A stretch of 64,000 nt of DNA from an uncultured Granulosicoccus sp. (GTDB taxonomy: Bacteria; Pseudomonadota; Gammaproteobacteria; Granulosicoccales; Granulosicoccaceae). The notes below the pieces were generated by a model. The model made no database searches. It was not told the origin of the DNA and saw only the letters and a list, made by a program, of their open reading frames with translations. Below are positions 50,590-60,122 of this stretch, one piece after another (position 1 is the first letter of the stretch; each line of letters begins with the position of its first letter). The translations under genes and the position numbers were made by a program. The DNA lies in NCBI GenBank assembly GCA_937924505.1, contig CALDSR010000004.1, positions 124,001 to 188,000 on the forward strand. Reading direction: 5' to 3'.

Positions 50590-51110
50590 AAGCAAGTTAT
50601 CAGAATTCCTAATGACCAAAGTAAAGTCATCAGCAATCATCGATATTAATTGCGCCTGTGGCGATCATGGCTTGGAAATCTCGAGTCCCTGTGCCAGATC
50701 GAACAGTCCATGATTGCGCAGACCCTATCTTTTTTTCTAGTCTTGGTGCTCACCACTGGATCAAAGCTTTTACGAATCCTGCTCTATTGATTCATGCGAT
50801 ATCTGGTCGGTCGAAAGCGAATGCCGGGATAGTCTTGCGCGCCAACCTCCAAGGACGGTTCAACAAACTGATCGCCGCTATGCCGGTCGTCATCCTTTCT
50901 TGTTGTGACACCGCTTTCTAGGGTGGTATCGATATAAAACGTGCCTTTGGTCCACTTGTTTCTTTACTTTTGGAGTCATCCGGATACGATTTTTTTACAT
51001 TCCGTCTGATCTTGTCGGCGATAGGCTAACGGGCGTGTTGCAACGTCCGGGTTACATCGAAACTGTGATGCCAGACCGTCTTGATAGTTAGCCGAAACAA
51101 CTGTCAGATC

Positions 51111-51150
51111 TCTCCTCGTGTGTGCTTGTTGGTACAGCACACACAGGAGA
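51111..51150. repeat. 15-bp hairpin with one bulge
   Basis: TCTCCT-c-GTGTGTGCT, a 9-nt loop, then AGCACACAC-AGGAGA: fifteen base pairs interrupted only by one bulged C. It is the strongest inverted repeat in the window outside genes. No T run follows on either strand. It may be a structured RNA, an operator or a remnant of a small mobile repeat. Confidence 0.6.
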
Positions 51151-51234
51151 TGGATTCTCAGGGTTGTTTGCAGTGAAAGCCTCCGTACTCTGATCGCGCC
51201 TTAAGGTTGTACGACTTTACGTCAGTACTGAATG

Positions 51235-51270
51235 CAAACTTTTACCTATTCAATACAAACTATTACCTAT
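51235..51270. repeat. 21-bp-period direct repeat at the 3' end of the M16 peptidase gene
   Basis: CAAACTTTTACCTAT (51235-51249) and CAAACTATTACCTAT (51256-51270) differ by one base and are 21 bp apart. The second copy overlaps the peptidase stop codon. Confidence 0.6.
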
Positions 51271-54194
51271 AACGATACCTGCACCAGACCCAACTCTTTC
51301 ACATCGTCTTGAAGGGCAGTTTTCTCGCTAGTGACGACGCCTGTGCTTGCCTGACCTTGATGGAGGTAGGTATCTCCGACACGTATCAGATCGTCGAGAG
51401 ATACCCTCAGGATGCGTTCACGAAATGACCTTCGTTGCTCGGCAGTCCTGCCAAACAGATTTGCCTGGAAGGCGTTTCTAGCTTCGCCTGCTGGTGAACC
51501 GGGTTTGTCGATACTGCTCACCACATTGAGTATGGCTTCTTCGAGCAGCCGTTCATCATGCTTCTCCGCGAGTAACCATTCGATCGAACGGGTAAAATCC
51601 TTTAGGGTCTCGCACAAGCGCGGATCACGATACGAATAGAAACGAAACGACGCAGTATCGGCATCATGGGAAGCGCCGCCACCATAGGCACCTCCTGTCT
51701 CACGAATCGTTCGGTGCAGGTATCCATTGCGCAGGAAAGGTCCGAGCACGGACAGCGCCGCGGCATCATTATGTGACGCCGTGACTGTGGGAAATGCAAG
51801 AGCGCAGAAATTGACCTCGGTACTGGTGGTCCAGATTTCACCAACTTGCTTTCGCACGGGCTCTGGTTTGTACACATCGAATTCGCTTGCACTGTTAAGG
51901 TGCGAAAACGCAGCGTCAAGGCTAGACGCGACATTCTTCATGTTTTCCTGTTCAGCAACCACCATGAACTGTCTTGGAGCTTCAGCGACGATCGCGTGAA
52001 TTTCAGTGAGCTGTGCGCCGAACGCTTTCAACGCCGAATCATCCTTCAAACTGTCATCGAAAACTTTCAAGTGCTTGATACCGGCCAGGCCCGTCATCTG
52101 ATGAGCATTCTGGCTTGTCGGGCTCATGCCGCTTGCTGCAGCCATCATCGCCAACACGTGTCCGCTTCCTGTGACACTTTGTTCGCGACTGGCCCGGGAC
52201 TGAGAGACCAGTTCACGCAATCGCGGATATTCGTCGAAGCGAACCCGGGAGACGGTATCCACTAGCAGTTGCGACATGGCATCGACATTTCTCATTAATG
52301 CCTTACCGCGAACAACGAGGTGTCCACTGACATCCTGTTCGTTGTCAATGGAGCCGCGTTGTAGCGCGTAGGCACCGATGCCGCCCGATACCGCTGCCTG
52401 GTGAGCTTGTGTCTCAAGGTAGTCACGCCCGCCTGAACCAAGCTCCGCGAGAAATCCGTTGTAGAATGGCAACAGGCTCTGTAATTCAGAGGAAAGTTGC
52501 GGCAACTGGATTACGACGTGTGGGTACACGATGCCATTCGTACCTTGGGCATACAGTGTCGACGGAGCGCCTGCAATTTTCTGGTTTGTGCCCTGAGGAA
52601 TACGTAGCTCGGCAGGTACGTCGGCAAGTGTGACCTTGGGCAGAATTTCAGGATCGTCTTCCTGAACCTGGCGTTCTGCAAGAGCCTTGGCCTGTTCAAC
52701 GATTTCAGCTTTTTGGGCTTCAGTGAGGCTCTGTCGCAGGGTGGCAAGCCTTGCGGCTTCGGCCAGATCCCGACGTTCGCTTATCTTCTGATCGGGTCTG
52801 AGGGTCAAGGTCACACGGTGAACATTGTCTGACAGCAATTCCCGGACTAGCGACCTGATGAAGTGCGGGTCAGCTGCATCTTTGCGTAAACGTTCGAGCG
52901 CTGGATCAAGATCGATGGATGCCAATGTATCGCCACGCTGCATGGCGGTTGACAAGCCGCTGAGCGCCAACTGTAAGCCGAAAGGCATACCGTCGCCGCG
53001 AATTTCCCGCTGACTGAGTTCGAGTTGATGCAGTACGGCTTCGACCTGACTTTGCGGCACACCATTGCTGACAACGTCCGCGAGTGTATCCAGAATGAGT
53101 GATTCGACCGCCTCTGTTTGCTCAGGATTTGAACCCTCAAGTCCACAGGCAAAGACCATTTCCTTGGCGCTGTCCTCAAGACCACATAATGGCGATGGAG
53201 ACGTTCCCAAGTCCGATTTCTCAAGAGCCTGCATCAGGGGAGACGCGCTGTTGTCGAGCAGAACACTGGACAGCAAGTGCGCGCGTAGTCGCTGATCAAG
53301 ATCAACACTACTGCCAAGTAGCCACCCAATGACAATATGGGTTTTGTCGCTGGTATCGGTTTCCTGAGTCGCATAGGCCTCTTCCACGCGCATAGGCGAG
53401 TGATAGCGCTTGGCGTCGGCGACGGAAATGGTTCGGTCCAGGGGCTTGAATCGACTCAATACTTGGGCTTCAAAACGCGCCTGCAATTCTTGCGCTGGAA
53501 TATCGCCGTACGTCATGAAAACTGCGTTTGACGGGTGGTAGTGCGTGTCGTAAAAATTTTTCAGTTGCTGGTAACTCAGATCGGGTATGGCTTCAGGATC
53601 GCCGCCGCTATTGTGGTGATAGGTATTGTTTGGGAACAAGTGCTTGGTCAATGTTTGCCACAAGAAGCTGGTGGGGGCGCTCATGGCACCTTTCATCTCG
53701 TTGAAGACAACACCTTTGAACACGAGTGGGCTCGATGGGTCATCAGGTTTTTCGAATTCCACACGATGGCCTTCCTGGGCGAAATCCAGCTCATGAAGCC
53801 GTGAAAAGAACACGGCGTCCAGGTAGACGTCCAGCAAGTTGAAATAATCCTTGCGGTTCTGGCTGGCAAAGGGATAAGCCGTCCAGTCGCTGGAGGTGAA
53901 TGCGTTCATGAAAGTGTTCAGTGAACGTCGAATCATCATGAAAAATGGGTCACGGACGGGATATTTTTCGCTGCCGCACAGCACGGTATGCTCAAGAATA
54001 TGCGCCACCCCCGTGGAATCGGTGGGGATGGTGCGCAGGCCAACCAGAAATACATTCTCGGGATTGTCAGCCGCGAGATGGACATGCGGAGTGCCTGTGT
54101 CAATGTGACGGAATTCGTGCAGATCGATGTCCAGAGAGCGTATGTGCTCGCTGCGGATATGCTCGAAAGCAGGATGGCTGACCGGCATGTTCAT
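51267..54194 (-). CDS. M16C zinc metallopeptidase, PreP-like (presequence protease family)
   Basis: 975 aa, single-chain enzyme of two M16 halves. The inverted zinc motif HxxEH is in AHILEHTVLCGSEKYPVRDPF, close to the N-terminus; the distal Glu region lies in the following helices. PFMMIRRSLNTFMNAFTSSDWTAYPFASQN and FKGVVFNEMKGAMSAP are family landmarks. PreP-type proteases degrade unfolded peptides. No N-terminal signal is present, so it is probably cytosolic. I use ATG 54194 (AAGGAG 12 nt upstream) rather than the longer frame to 54248. Confidence 0.93.
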   Translation of the reverse strand: MNMPVSHPAFEHIRSEHIRSLDIDLHEFRHIDTGTPHVHLAADNPENVFLVGLRTIPTDSTGVAHILEHTVLCGSEKYPVRDPFFMMIRRSLNTFMNAFTSSDWTAYPFASQNRKDYFNLLDVYLDAVFFSRLHELDFAQEGHRVEFEKPDDPSSPLVFKGVVFNEMKGAMSAPTSFLWQTLTKHLFPNNTYHHNSGGDPEAIPDLSYQQLKNFYDTHYHPSNAVFMTYGDIPAQELQARFEAQVLSRFKPLDRTISVADAKRYHSPMRVEEAYATQETDTSDKTHIVIGWLLGSSVDLDQRLRAHLLSSVLLDNSASPLMQALEKSDLGTSPSPLCGLEDSAKEMVFACGLEGSNPEQTEAVESLILDTLADVVSNGVPQSQVEAVLHQLELSQREIRGDGMPFGLQLALSGLSTAMQRGDTLASIDLDPALERLRKDAADPHFIRSLVRELLSDNVHRVTLTLRPDQKISERRDLAEAARLATLRQSLTEAQKAEIVEQAKALAERQVQEDDPEILPKVTLADVPAELRIPQGTNQKIAGAPSTLYAQGTNGIVYPHVVIQLPQLSSELQSLLPFYNGFLAELGSGGRDYLETQAHQAAVSGGIGAYALQRGSIDNEQDVSGHLVVRGKALMRNVDAMSQLLVDTVSRVRFDEYPRLRELVSQSRASREQSVTGSGHVLAMMAAASGMSPTSQNAHQMTGLAGIKHLKVFDDSLKDDSALKAFGAQLTEIHAIVAEAPRQFMVVAEQENMKNVASSLDAAFSHLNSASEFDVYKPEPVRKQVGEIWTTSTEVNFCALAFPTVTASHNDAAALSVLGPFLRNGYLHRTIRETGGAYGGGASHDADTASFRFYSYRDPRLCETLKDFTRSIEWLLAEKHDERLLEEAILNVVSSIDKPGSPAGEARNAFQANLFGRTAEQRRSFRERILRVSLDDLIRVGDTYLHQGQASTGVVTSEKTALQDDVKELGLVQVSL

Positions 54195-54448
54195 AGGTGT
54201 GTCGCACTCCTTGTGGGTTAAATGTGGTGCTTGGTTATCTGTACGCACAGTATAAGGGGCACAGCGGTGTTCTGGCCTGCCGAAAATGTGGCGTGATCAC
54301 TAAGTGCGGGGCCTTGTCAGCCGATACGCAAATAGTGTGACAAGGGATTCCCGGTACCAGTTCCTGATTGAATCCCAAGATGCGTTCAAATGGCATGGCC
54401 GATGAGTTTTCGGCAGCCTGAGACGGAAATCGCGAGATAAAAATCAGC

Positions 54449-56215
54449 GTGAAACTCCTCATCATTTTGATAGCCATGGCTGTCACCGGAGCAGGGGCCA
54501 TGCACAGCCGGCTCTCACACAGCCGCTTTGTTCAGGCGGCTGGCTTGTCTGAGGCGTTTTCGCTTGTGTCTACGGTAAAATTGCGCGTTGCCGATTACCA
54601 CGCCAAAAACGGAGTCATGCCCCATGACAATGCTCAGGCCGGACTTCAAGCCCCAAGAAGTCTTTATGGTACGGATGTCAAACAGATTGCTGTCAGTCGT
54701 GGCGGGCACGTCTTCGTCGAGTTTGGTGAGCAAATAGGTGAGCGGTCAATGGTGTTTACACCTGCGGTCAGCACGTCAAATGGCGCTCTGACCTGGGAAT
54801 GCTCCAGTGACTCGATAGAGGCGCAGGTTCTCGAGAAGATCAAACCCGTTTGTCGTTTCGAAGTCGCAGATGCTGACAGCGGAATGATGCGAGCGATCGC
54901 CAATCAAGATCTTGCGGGCGTGGATGCGGCTCTCGAAAACGGGGCTGATAGCGAGGCTGTGATTCACGGCAGTACACCATTGATGCGGGCTGCCAAGATT
55001 GGCGCGTTGGCTATTGTCGAACGTCTTTTGACTGCCGGGGCAGGAGTTGATCAAGCGCTCCCTCAGGATGAACGGCAGACGCCTTTGATGGTTGCAATCA
55101 AGAGCGGTAATGAGCAGGTGGTTCAGTTACTTCTTGGACATGGTGCATCGCTCACTCGAACCGATTACCGCGGATTGACAGCGCTGGATTATGCAATTGC
55201 CAAGGATCAGGAGCTGCGGGGAAATCGCTTTGTTGTACAGATTTCCGCTCGCTTGAACCCGCAACTCGCTGGTGCATTAGAGCACTCGGCTCTGACAAGC
55301 GACGAGTTGCTCGAGAACGAGACGCGATTGCAGGCCTATTATCATGAGCTTCGAAATGCTGCAGGCGAGTGTCATGTAATCAGACTTGCAACGTTGTTTG
55401 ATCAAGCAAACGAATCTGACGCTGATGCGTTGGTTGATGGATTGCCGTTGTCGTACCATACGCAGAAGCCTCGATGTTCAGTAGCACTGACTCGATACGT
55501 CAGTACGAAAATGGTTTATCAAAGAGCTATGCAGGCACGTTTCGCCTTGGCGATTCGAGATTGCGACTCTACTCAACTGGAATCGATGCTGAATGAACAC
55601 AAATCCTTGAATGTTTATGACAGCCATGGTGGGATTACTCATATTGATCGCGCCATCAAAAGCGGTTGCTCTGATCTTGTTAATATTCTCTCGCGGACGA
55701 GAAATTTTGAGTTTACAAAAGATGATGACGTACTGGTTCGTGCCATACAATCCGCGCCACAGTCATCGCTCGTAACTCTGGTTGGTGCATTGATTGAAGC
55801 CGGCGCGAATGTCGATAGTAGAGATGTTGCTGGGCGTTCTCCGCTTGTTGTTTCAATTTCTCTGGAGCAAGCGGTTATTGCACAATATCTGGTAACAGCG
55901 GATGCGAAAATCAATGGTGTTGTCGGAGATGCCTGGTACCCACTTGTTGAAGCGAGCAAGAAAGGCTATGTGCGTCTCGTCAAGCTTCTGATCGATGAAG
56001 GGGTCGATATAAACGTACAGGATAAACTCGGGCGGTCAGCGTTAATGGTTGCCGTGAATCGAGGCCATACAGATCTGGTGTCAATTCTGCTCGAAGCCGG
56101 CGCCGATATAAAACAGCGAGACATACACGGAATTGACGCCGTTGTCCTCGCGCAGACCAGTAGTCAAAAGCGAATCAAGAGCATGCTGTTAGCGCCGGTA
56201 AAGTCGGCGCTATGA
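54449..56215 (+). CDS. Pilin-like domain fused to ankyrin repeats
   Basis: 588 aa. Residues 1-18 are a hydrophobic signal/anchor (KLLIILIAMAVTGAGAM). Residues about 28-136 look like a type IV pilin globular domain: AAGLSEAFSLVSTVKLRVADYHAKNG, AGLQAPRSLYGTDVKQIAVSRGGHVFVEF, and a final W-x-C ... C loop (WEC, C118; PVC, C135). There is no prepilin peptidase site (no G|F-TLIE). Ankyrin repeats then occupy about 145-260 and 430-585 (STPLMRAAKIGALAIVERLL; RSALMVAVNRGHTDLVSILLEAGADI). Start is GTG 54449. Function unknown; perhaps an envelope protein that mimics pilin to bind it. A hairpin overlaps the last codons. Confidence 0.78.
   Translation: MKLLIILIAMAVTGAGAMHSRLSHSRFVQAAGLSEAFSLVSTVKLRVADYHAKNGVMPHDNAQAGLQAPRSLYGTDVKQIAVSRGGHVFVEFGEQIGERSMVFTPAVSTSNGALTWECSSDSIEAQVLEKIKPVCRFEVADADSGMMRAIANQDLAGVDAALENGADSEAVIHGSTPLMRAAKIGALAIVERLLTAGAGVDQALPQDERQTPLMVAIKSGNEQVVQLLLGHGASLTRTDYRGLTALDYAIAKDQELRGNRFVVQISARLNPQLAGALEHSALTSDELLENETRLQAYYHELRNAAGECHVIRLATLFDQANESDADALVDGLPLSYHTQKPRCSVALTRYVSTKMVYQRAMQARFALAIRDCDSTQLESMLNEHKSLNVYDSHGGITHIDRAIKSGCSDLVNILSRTRNFEFTKDDDVLVRAIQSAPQSSLVTLVGALIEAGANVDSRDVAGRSPLVVSISLEQAVIAQYLVTADAKINGVVGDAWYPLVEASKKGYVRLVKLLIDEGVDINVQDKLGRSALMVAVNRGHTDLVSILLEAGADIKQRDIHGIDAVVLAQTSSQKRIKSMLLAPVKSAL
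56191..56211 (+). terminator. Hairpin inside the last codons of the ankyrin gene
   Basis: AGCGCCG-GTAAAGT-CGGCGCT, perfect 7-bp GC-rich stem ending two bases before the TGA stop. Between convergent genes; no T run. Confidence 0.45.
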
Positions 56216-56238
56216 TTAGCAGTATGTCCGAGCACAAC

Positions 56239-57651
56239 TCAGTCGAGTCGCGCTGAGCCCATTATTGACGGATTCTGAAAGGTCTCATCAACGTCGACAT
56301 TAACGCGTGGGGGGTGATGCCATCCCCATTTTCCATCGCGTAGTTCTCCGTCGTCGTCATCATTGATTTGTAACTCGAGTCCGAAAGGCTGGTTAACAGC
56401 GATGCCTACCGAATCGAGCTCGATGCGAATTTCATAGACATCCTGCTCGAAATTCGGCCGTCGCAGACCTCGTGGTCCGTCCCCGGGGCCGGTGGCAAAA
56501 TCAATATCGGCATCGTCAGAAGATGGGTTGAATTGCCCCGTGGTCTCTCCGCTGTCTACGGCTTGCTTGCTGCCGCCCGGGCCGCGTACCGGGAAGGTAA
56601 ACTGAAAGTCATCGACACCATCATACGTCGTCAGTTTGCTGTTATTACCGTCGATGTACAGTTCCAGGCTATCGTCCTCCCAAACCAGATCGTCAGAGTC
56701 TCTGAACCGCGCACCGTCATCTTCAACTGTCACAACGATGTACAGATACTCACCATCATGCATGGCAGCCCACTTGCGGTATTCGACTGCGCCAACTTCA
56801 TCGGTGCCAGCATCAATCATCAGGTTACTGATTCTCAGAGGCGCACCGGAGGTGCCTAAATAAGCTGCTGATGCCCATTCGCCGGTAAACAGTCCATTAG
56901 CGTCCACGGTGACGCCAAGCCCGTCTATATCAGGCGCCAATGATGCAGCGATTCGAGGGATGAAAACGTCTACGGTCGGTTCGGTTGGTTCGACTGGTTC
57001 GGTCGGTTCAGCTGGTTCAGCTGGTTCAGTCGGTTCAGTCGGTTCAGCTGGTTCAGCTGGTTCAGCTGGTTCGGTCGGTTCGGTCGGTTCAGCTGGTTCT
57101 GCGGGAACCGACGGATTGACTGGATCTATTGGGGTCACCGGTGTTGGATCGTCAGGACCAGATGGTTCATCACCAGGCTGTTCGCCATCATTGAAAAACG
57201 GATCAGTATTGGCAATTCTTTCATCGAGGTTGGATGCGCCATCACCATCGTCGTCCAAATTCTTTGTGTAACGTGATGGGTCGAGTGAAAACTCGCTGTT
57301 GTCAGGCGTCACGATAATCGTCTGGTCAAGCCTGAGAAGTTGCAACTCGCGCGACTGAATGGTCTCCACCCACAGTACGGTCACCACATAGCTTTGATCA
57401 GTCGGAACAGATACGGTACCTGTCCAACCGCCGGACCCATCATCAAGGCGGTTCATTTCGACATTTTGTCCATTCGATAGTGAAACTACTGGTCGAACCT
57501 GAGTGGGGTCAATAGCGCGCGCTTGCAGCAGTATCGATGGAGTTGCCATCTGCATTGACGAATTGGCGTTTGATGTTGAGTCGAGTCCGCATCCGCCCAG
57601 AACAAGGGACGATGCCATGACGAATAATTTGTGGATGTTCACATTTAGCAT
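56239..57651 (-). CDS. Lipoprotein with CBM9-like C-terminal domain and Pro/Glu/Ala-Thr linker
   Basis: 470 aa. The lipobox LVLGGC places the acylated Cys at 21 and Gly follows, which suits outer-membrane sorting. A beta-rich domain (about 40-130) precedes a calcium-type motif (DDDGDGASNLDERIANTDPF). A linker of repeated P-A-E-P/P-T-E-P units (about 180-230) follows. The C-terminal part (about 235-470) resembles family 9 carbohydrate-binding modules: KWAAMHDGEYLYIVVTVED, WEDDSLELYIDGNNSK, FQFTF and the late FGLELQINDDDDG. Carbohydrate binding is plausible, not shown. It ends the unit after the exported 58301 gene, with a 5-bp gap. Confidence 0.8.
   Translation of the reverse strand: MLNVNIHKLFVMASSLVLGGCGLDSTSNANSSMQMATPSILLQARAIDPTQVRPVVSLSNGQNVEMNRLDDGSGGWTGTVSVPTDQSYVVTVLWVETIQSRELQLLRLDQTIIVTPDNSEFSLDPSRYTKNLDDDGDGASNLDERIANTDPFFNDGEQPGDEPSGPDDPTPVTPIDPVNPSVPAEPAEPTEPTEPAEPAEPAEPTEPTEPAEPAEPTEPVEPTEPTVDVFIPRIAASLAPDIDGLGVTVDANGLFTGEWASAAYLGTSGAPLRISNLMIDAGTDEVGAVEYRKWAAMHDGEYLYIVVTVEDDGARFRDSDDLVWEDDSLELYIDGNNSKLTTYDGVDDFQFTFPVRGPGGSKQAVDSGETTGQFNPSSDDADIDFATGPGDGPRGLRRPNFEQDVYEIRIELDSVGIAVNQPFGLELQINDDDDGELRDGKWGWHHPPRVNVDVDETFQNPSIMGSARLD
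56976..57099 (-). repeat. 9-bp repeats encoding the PAE/PTE linker
   Basis: GGTTCAGCT/GGTTCAGTC/GGTTCGGTC units repeat in frame about 13 times, encoding alternating Glu-Pro-Ala or Glu-Pro-Thr. Mixed units show it is an older and partly decayed expansion, unlike the intergenic 9-bp block at 29717. Confidence 0.85.
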
Positions 57652-57656
57652 CTCAA

Positions 57657-58301
57657 TTACAGATTTGGCTCTGGAATGTTAAGTCGGATACTTTGGGTCG
57701 TTTCATCTGATGAGCCCCCGCTGCCGCCAGCGGCGCTGGCTAGCACACCGACTGCAATCACACCTAATGCGATTTGCACCCAGGATCGTTTGTAGAACGG
57801 CGTGACCGACTCTGGTGACGTGCCAATACTCGTACTCGCCGTTTCATTTGGAATACTGCTTTGAACGATTCGCGAGGTGGCGGGCAAGAGTTGCCGTTGA
57901 AAAGGATCAAAAGCAAAACCGCTGACGGTTCGATTGCCAGACTCATCGCGGGCTTGCAGGTAGTACTCAATGGTTCGAAGATCGCTGGGGTCTGTTTCGA
58001 TCGATACGCTGTAATAGCCGGTATCACCAATTGGATTCATCACCGCGCCGGTAAATGCCGTTTGTCCTTGACGTCGAAAATACAAGATAGCGTCAAGTAA
58101 AACCCGGTCTTCGGCGATCTGGGCCGCAAACACCTGTGTGTTATCGGCTACGCTTTCCGCCAGCGCTTCAATTTCGATAATAGGTGGCTCGGTGTCGGGC
58201 AGATTCTGAGCGCTAGCTGAATTCACCGCTACCGTGAGCATGATAAAGGCGAGAAAACTTGACGTTGTCGTTAAAAAACGATTTGATCGTTTAACGGGCA
58301 T
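57657..58301 (-). CDS. Exported protein with C-terminal membrane helix, partner of the CBM9-like lipoprotein
   Basis: 214 aa. Signal peptide (FLTTTSSFLAFIMLTVAVNSASA), then a beta-rich part with Ig-like/fibronectin-like look (PPIIEIEALAESVADNTQVFAAQIAEDRVL; VSIETDPSDLRTIEYYLQARDESGNR), and a C-terminal helix (WVQIALGVIAVGVLASAAGG) with a short tail. I recognise no family. The ATG has AGGGAG 8 nt upstream; TTCCCT just after can pair with it. It is directly upstream of the CBM9-like lipoprotein, so the two probably form one envelope unit. Confidence 0.7.
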   Translation of the reverse strand: MPVKRSNRFLTTTSSFLAFIMLTVAVNSASAQNLPDTEPPIIEIEALAESVADNTQVFAAQIAEDRVLLDAILYFRRQGQTAFTGAVMNPIGDTGYYSVSIETDPSDLRTIEYYLQARDESGNRTVSGFAFDPFQRQLLPATSRIVQSSIPNETASTSIGTSPESVTPFYKRSWVQIALGVIAVGVLASAAGGSGGSSDETTQSIRLNIPEPNL

Positions 58302-58408
58302 AGGGAACTCCCTGCAATTTCTACGGCCAGTATACGAAAGCTGATACTTTACGCCGTGAACTCATCTGCGCTTCATCAGTACAGTACCGAAAGTCTGTCT
58401 GAAAAAAC

Positions 58409-60094
58409 ATGAAAAGGATCGTACCGTTTACGGCTCTGGTTCTCACATTCTATTGGCTTGTGGGGGCTGGGTCGACGTATATCGCGTTTGTTAACGGCGG
58501 GATTATTACCATGTCAGCCGGTGATCAACGCGCCGAGGCAGTATTGGTTGCGGACGACAGAATTGTATCTGTTGGCAGTACTGCCAAAATTCAGTCGCTT
58601 ATGCCTGATGGAACCCGGGTCATTGATCTGCAGGGCAAAACCTTGTTGCCTGGTTTTGTTGATGCTCACAGTCATTTTCCGTCGTCAGGGCTTACCACAC
58701 TCGGTATTGATCTCGCGCCTTCACCGGTCGGCGTAACTGACACCCTGTCATCATTGCTGACGCAAATCGAGCAAGCGGTTGACGAGCAGACTGATGGCAG
58801 TTGGATCATTGGTTTCAATTACGATGACTCGTCTTTGGACATCCGGCGACATCCATCGCGTCAGGAGATCGATCGCATATCACCTGACAATCCGGTTTAT
58901 CTCTGGCATCGTTCAGGACATATGGGTGTTGCGAATTCTCGAGCACTCGAACTGCTGGGGATAACGGCTTTATCCGTATCTACTCCCGATGGTCATATTG
59001 AGCGTGACGCCGCGGGTCAATTGACCGGGTTGCTGCAAGAGCATGCGGCACCACCTTTGGTTGATCTGCTCAAATTCACGCCAAAAACCAAGTGGTTCAA
59101 CGTGCTGTTGTCAGCGCGCGACGAATATCTTGCGGCCGGAGTTACCACTATCCAGAACGGTTATGCTGGAAAAGGGATGATTTACCTCTTGCGCGGCTTA
59201 CAGGCTGTCAGAATCCTGCCGCAGCGGATTGTTGTGTGGCCGGCACATGCGAAGTTCGGCAGTCAAATGGAAATGTTGGAATTGTTTGAGCGCAATACGT
59301 TGCGTGATGGGCCAAAATTTCGACTCGGCGCGATAAAACTTATCGTCGACGGAAGCCCTCAAGGTCGAACTGCCTGGTTACGAGAGCCTTATCTGACGGA
59401 GACCAACGGAGTTCGCGATAACGGCAAGGCTGCTGTGGACGTTAAACTTTTACAACATCTTGTACGTGGCTATCACCGCGCGGGAAAGCCAATCGCGTTA
59501 CATGGCAACGGTAGTGCAGCCATTGATGCGATCATCACCGCAGTTCAACTGGCGCAAGGCGAGTTTCCTGACCCTGATATCAGACATATTCTTGTGCACG
59601 GTCAAACCGTTCAGCCAGATCAACTGGAAAGCTTGGCAGAGCTTGGAATGGGTGTCTCGTTTTTTCCGAGCCACACTTATTATTGGGGTGACTGGTATCG
59701 TCAGGTTTTGTTCGGTGAGGTACGTGCGGCTTACATAAGTCCATTGGCGTCGGCGAGAGATGCCGGAGTTCGCTTCAGCGTTCACACCGACGCACCGGTT
59801 ACGCCAATCGATCAATTACAAGTTGCTTGGAGTGCGCATCAACGGAAAACACTGTCGGGCGCTGTTGTTGGAGCTGAAGAATCAATTTCGATTCTTGAGG
59901 CTTTGCGTGCCATGACCATCGATGCCGCTTGGCAGAATGGTCTCGAGGCAGACATCGGGTCGATCGAAGTGGGCAAGCTGGCGGACTTTGTTGTTATGTC
60001 AGATGACCCGACCACAGTGGATGATATTCGTCGGGTGCAAATTGAGACGGTCTATATCGGTGCTAAAGAGGTTTACCGAATAAACAAGCACTGA
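58409..60094 (+). CDS. Amidohydrolase family protein (YtcJ-like)
   Basis: 561 aa. A hydrophobic N-terminus (FTALVLTFYWLVGAGS) may anchor or export it. The metal-binding HxH motif is in DAHSHFPSSG after LLPGF; further amidohydrolase-3 marks are VYLWHRSGHMGVANSRALELLG, KLIVDGSPQGRTAWL, HGNGSAAIDAII and a late HTDAPVTPIDQL, ending with GSIEVGKLADFVVMSDDP. It hydrolyses an amide or similar bond; the substrate is unknown. It is divergent from the 58301 gene and converges on the usher-like gene. Confidence 0.92.
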   Translation: MKRIVPFTALVLTFYWLVGAGSTYIAFVNGGIITMSAGDQRAEAVLVADDRIVSVGSTAKIQSLMPDGTRVIDLQGKTLLPGFVDAHSHFPSSGLTTLGIDLAPSPVGVTDTLSSLLTQIEQAVDEQTDGSWIIGFNYDDSSLDIRRHPSRQEIDRISPDNPVYLWHRSGHMGVANSRALELLGITALSVSTPDGHIERDAAGQLTGLLQEHAAPPLVDLLKFTPKTKWFNVLLSARDEYLAAGVTTIQNGYAGKGMIYLLRGLQAVRILPQRIVVWPAHAKFGSQMEMLELFERNTLRDGPKFRLGAIKLIVDGSPQGRTAWLREPYLTETNGVRDNGKAAVDVKLLQHLVRGYHRAGKPIALHGNGSAAIDAIITAVQLAQGEFPDPDIRHILVHGQTVQPDQLESLAELGMGVSFFPSHTYYWGDWYRQVLFGEVRAAYISPLASARDAGVRFSVHTDAPVTPIDQLQVAWSAHQRKTLSGAVVGAEESISILEALRAMTIDAAWQNGLEADIGSIEVGKLADFVVMSDDPTTVDDIRRVQIETVYIGAKEVYRINKH

Positions 60095-60122
60095 TCTGAA
60101 CAGTGAGCTCGGTTTGAAAATC

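Larger units (their letters stand above)
50482..51266. other. Hairpin-rich gene-poor stretch downstream of csrA
   Basis: About 785 bp without a convincing long gene; an 87-codon frame at 50658-50921 has no family resemblance or good start. It holds at least three hairpins (listed), a candidate 17-codon ORF, a weaker GGGCGT/ACGTCC stem near 51030-51047, and a T7 run at 50990-50996. A small RNA or an accessory leader here is possible. Confidence 0.5.

Noticed and set aside
50658..50921. Plus-strand 87-codon frame downstream of csrA
   Set aside because: No family resemblance, weak start, composition unlike neighbours.
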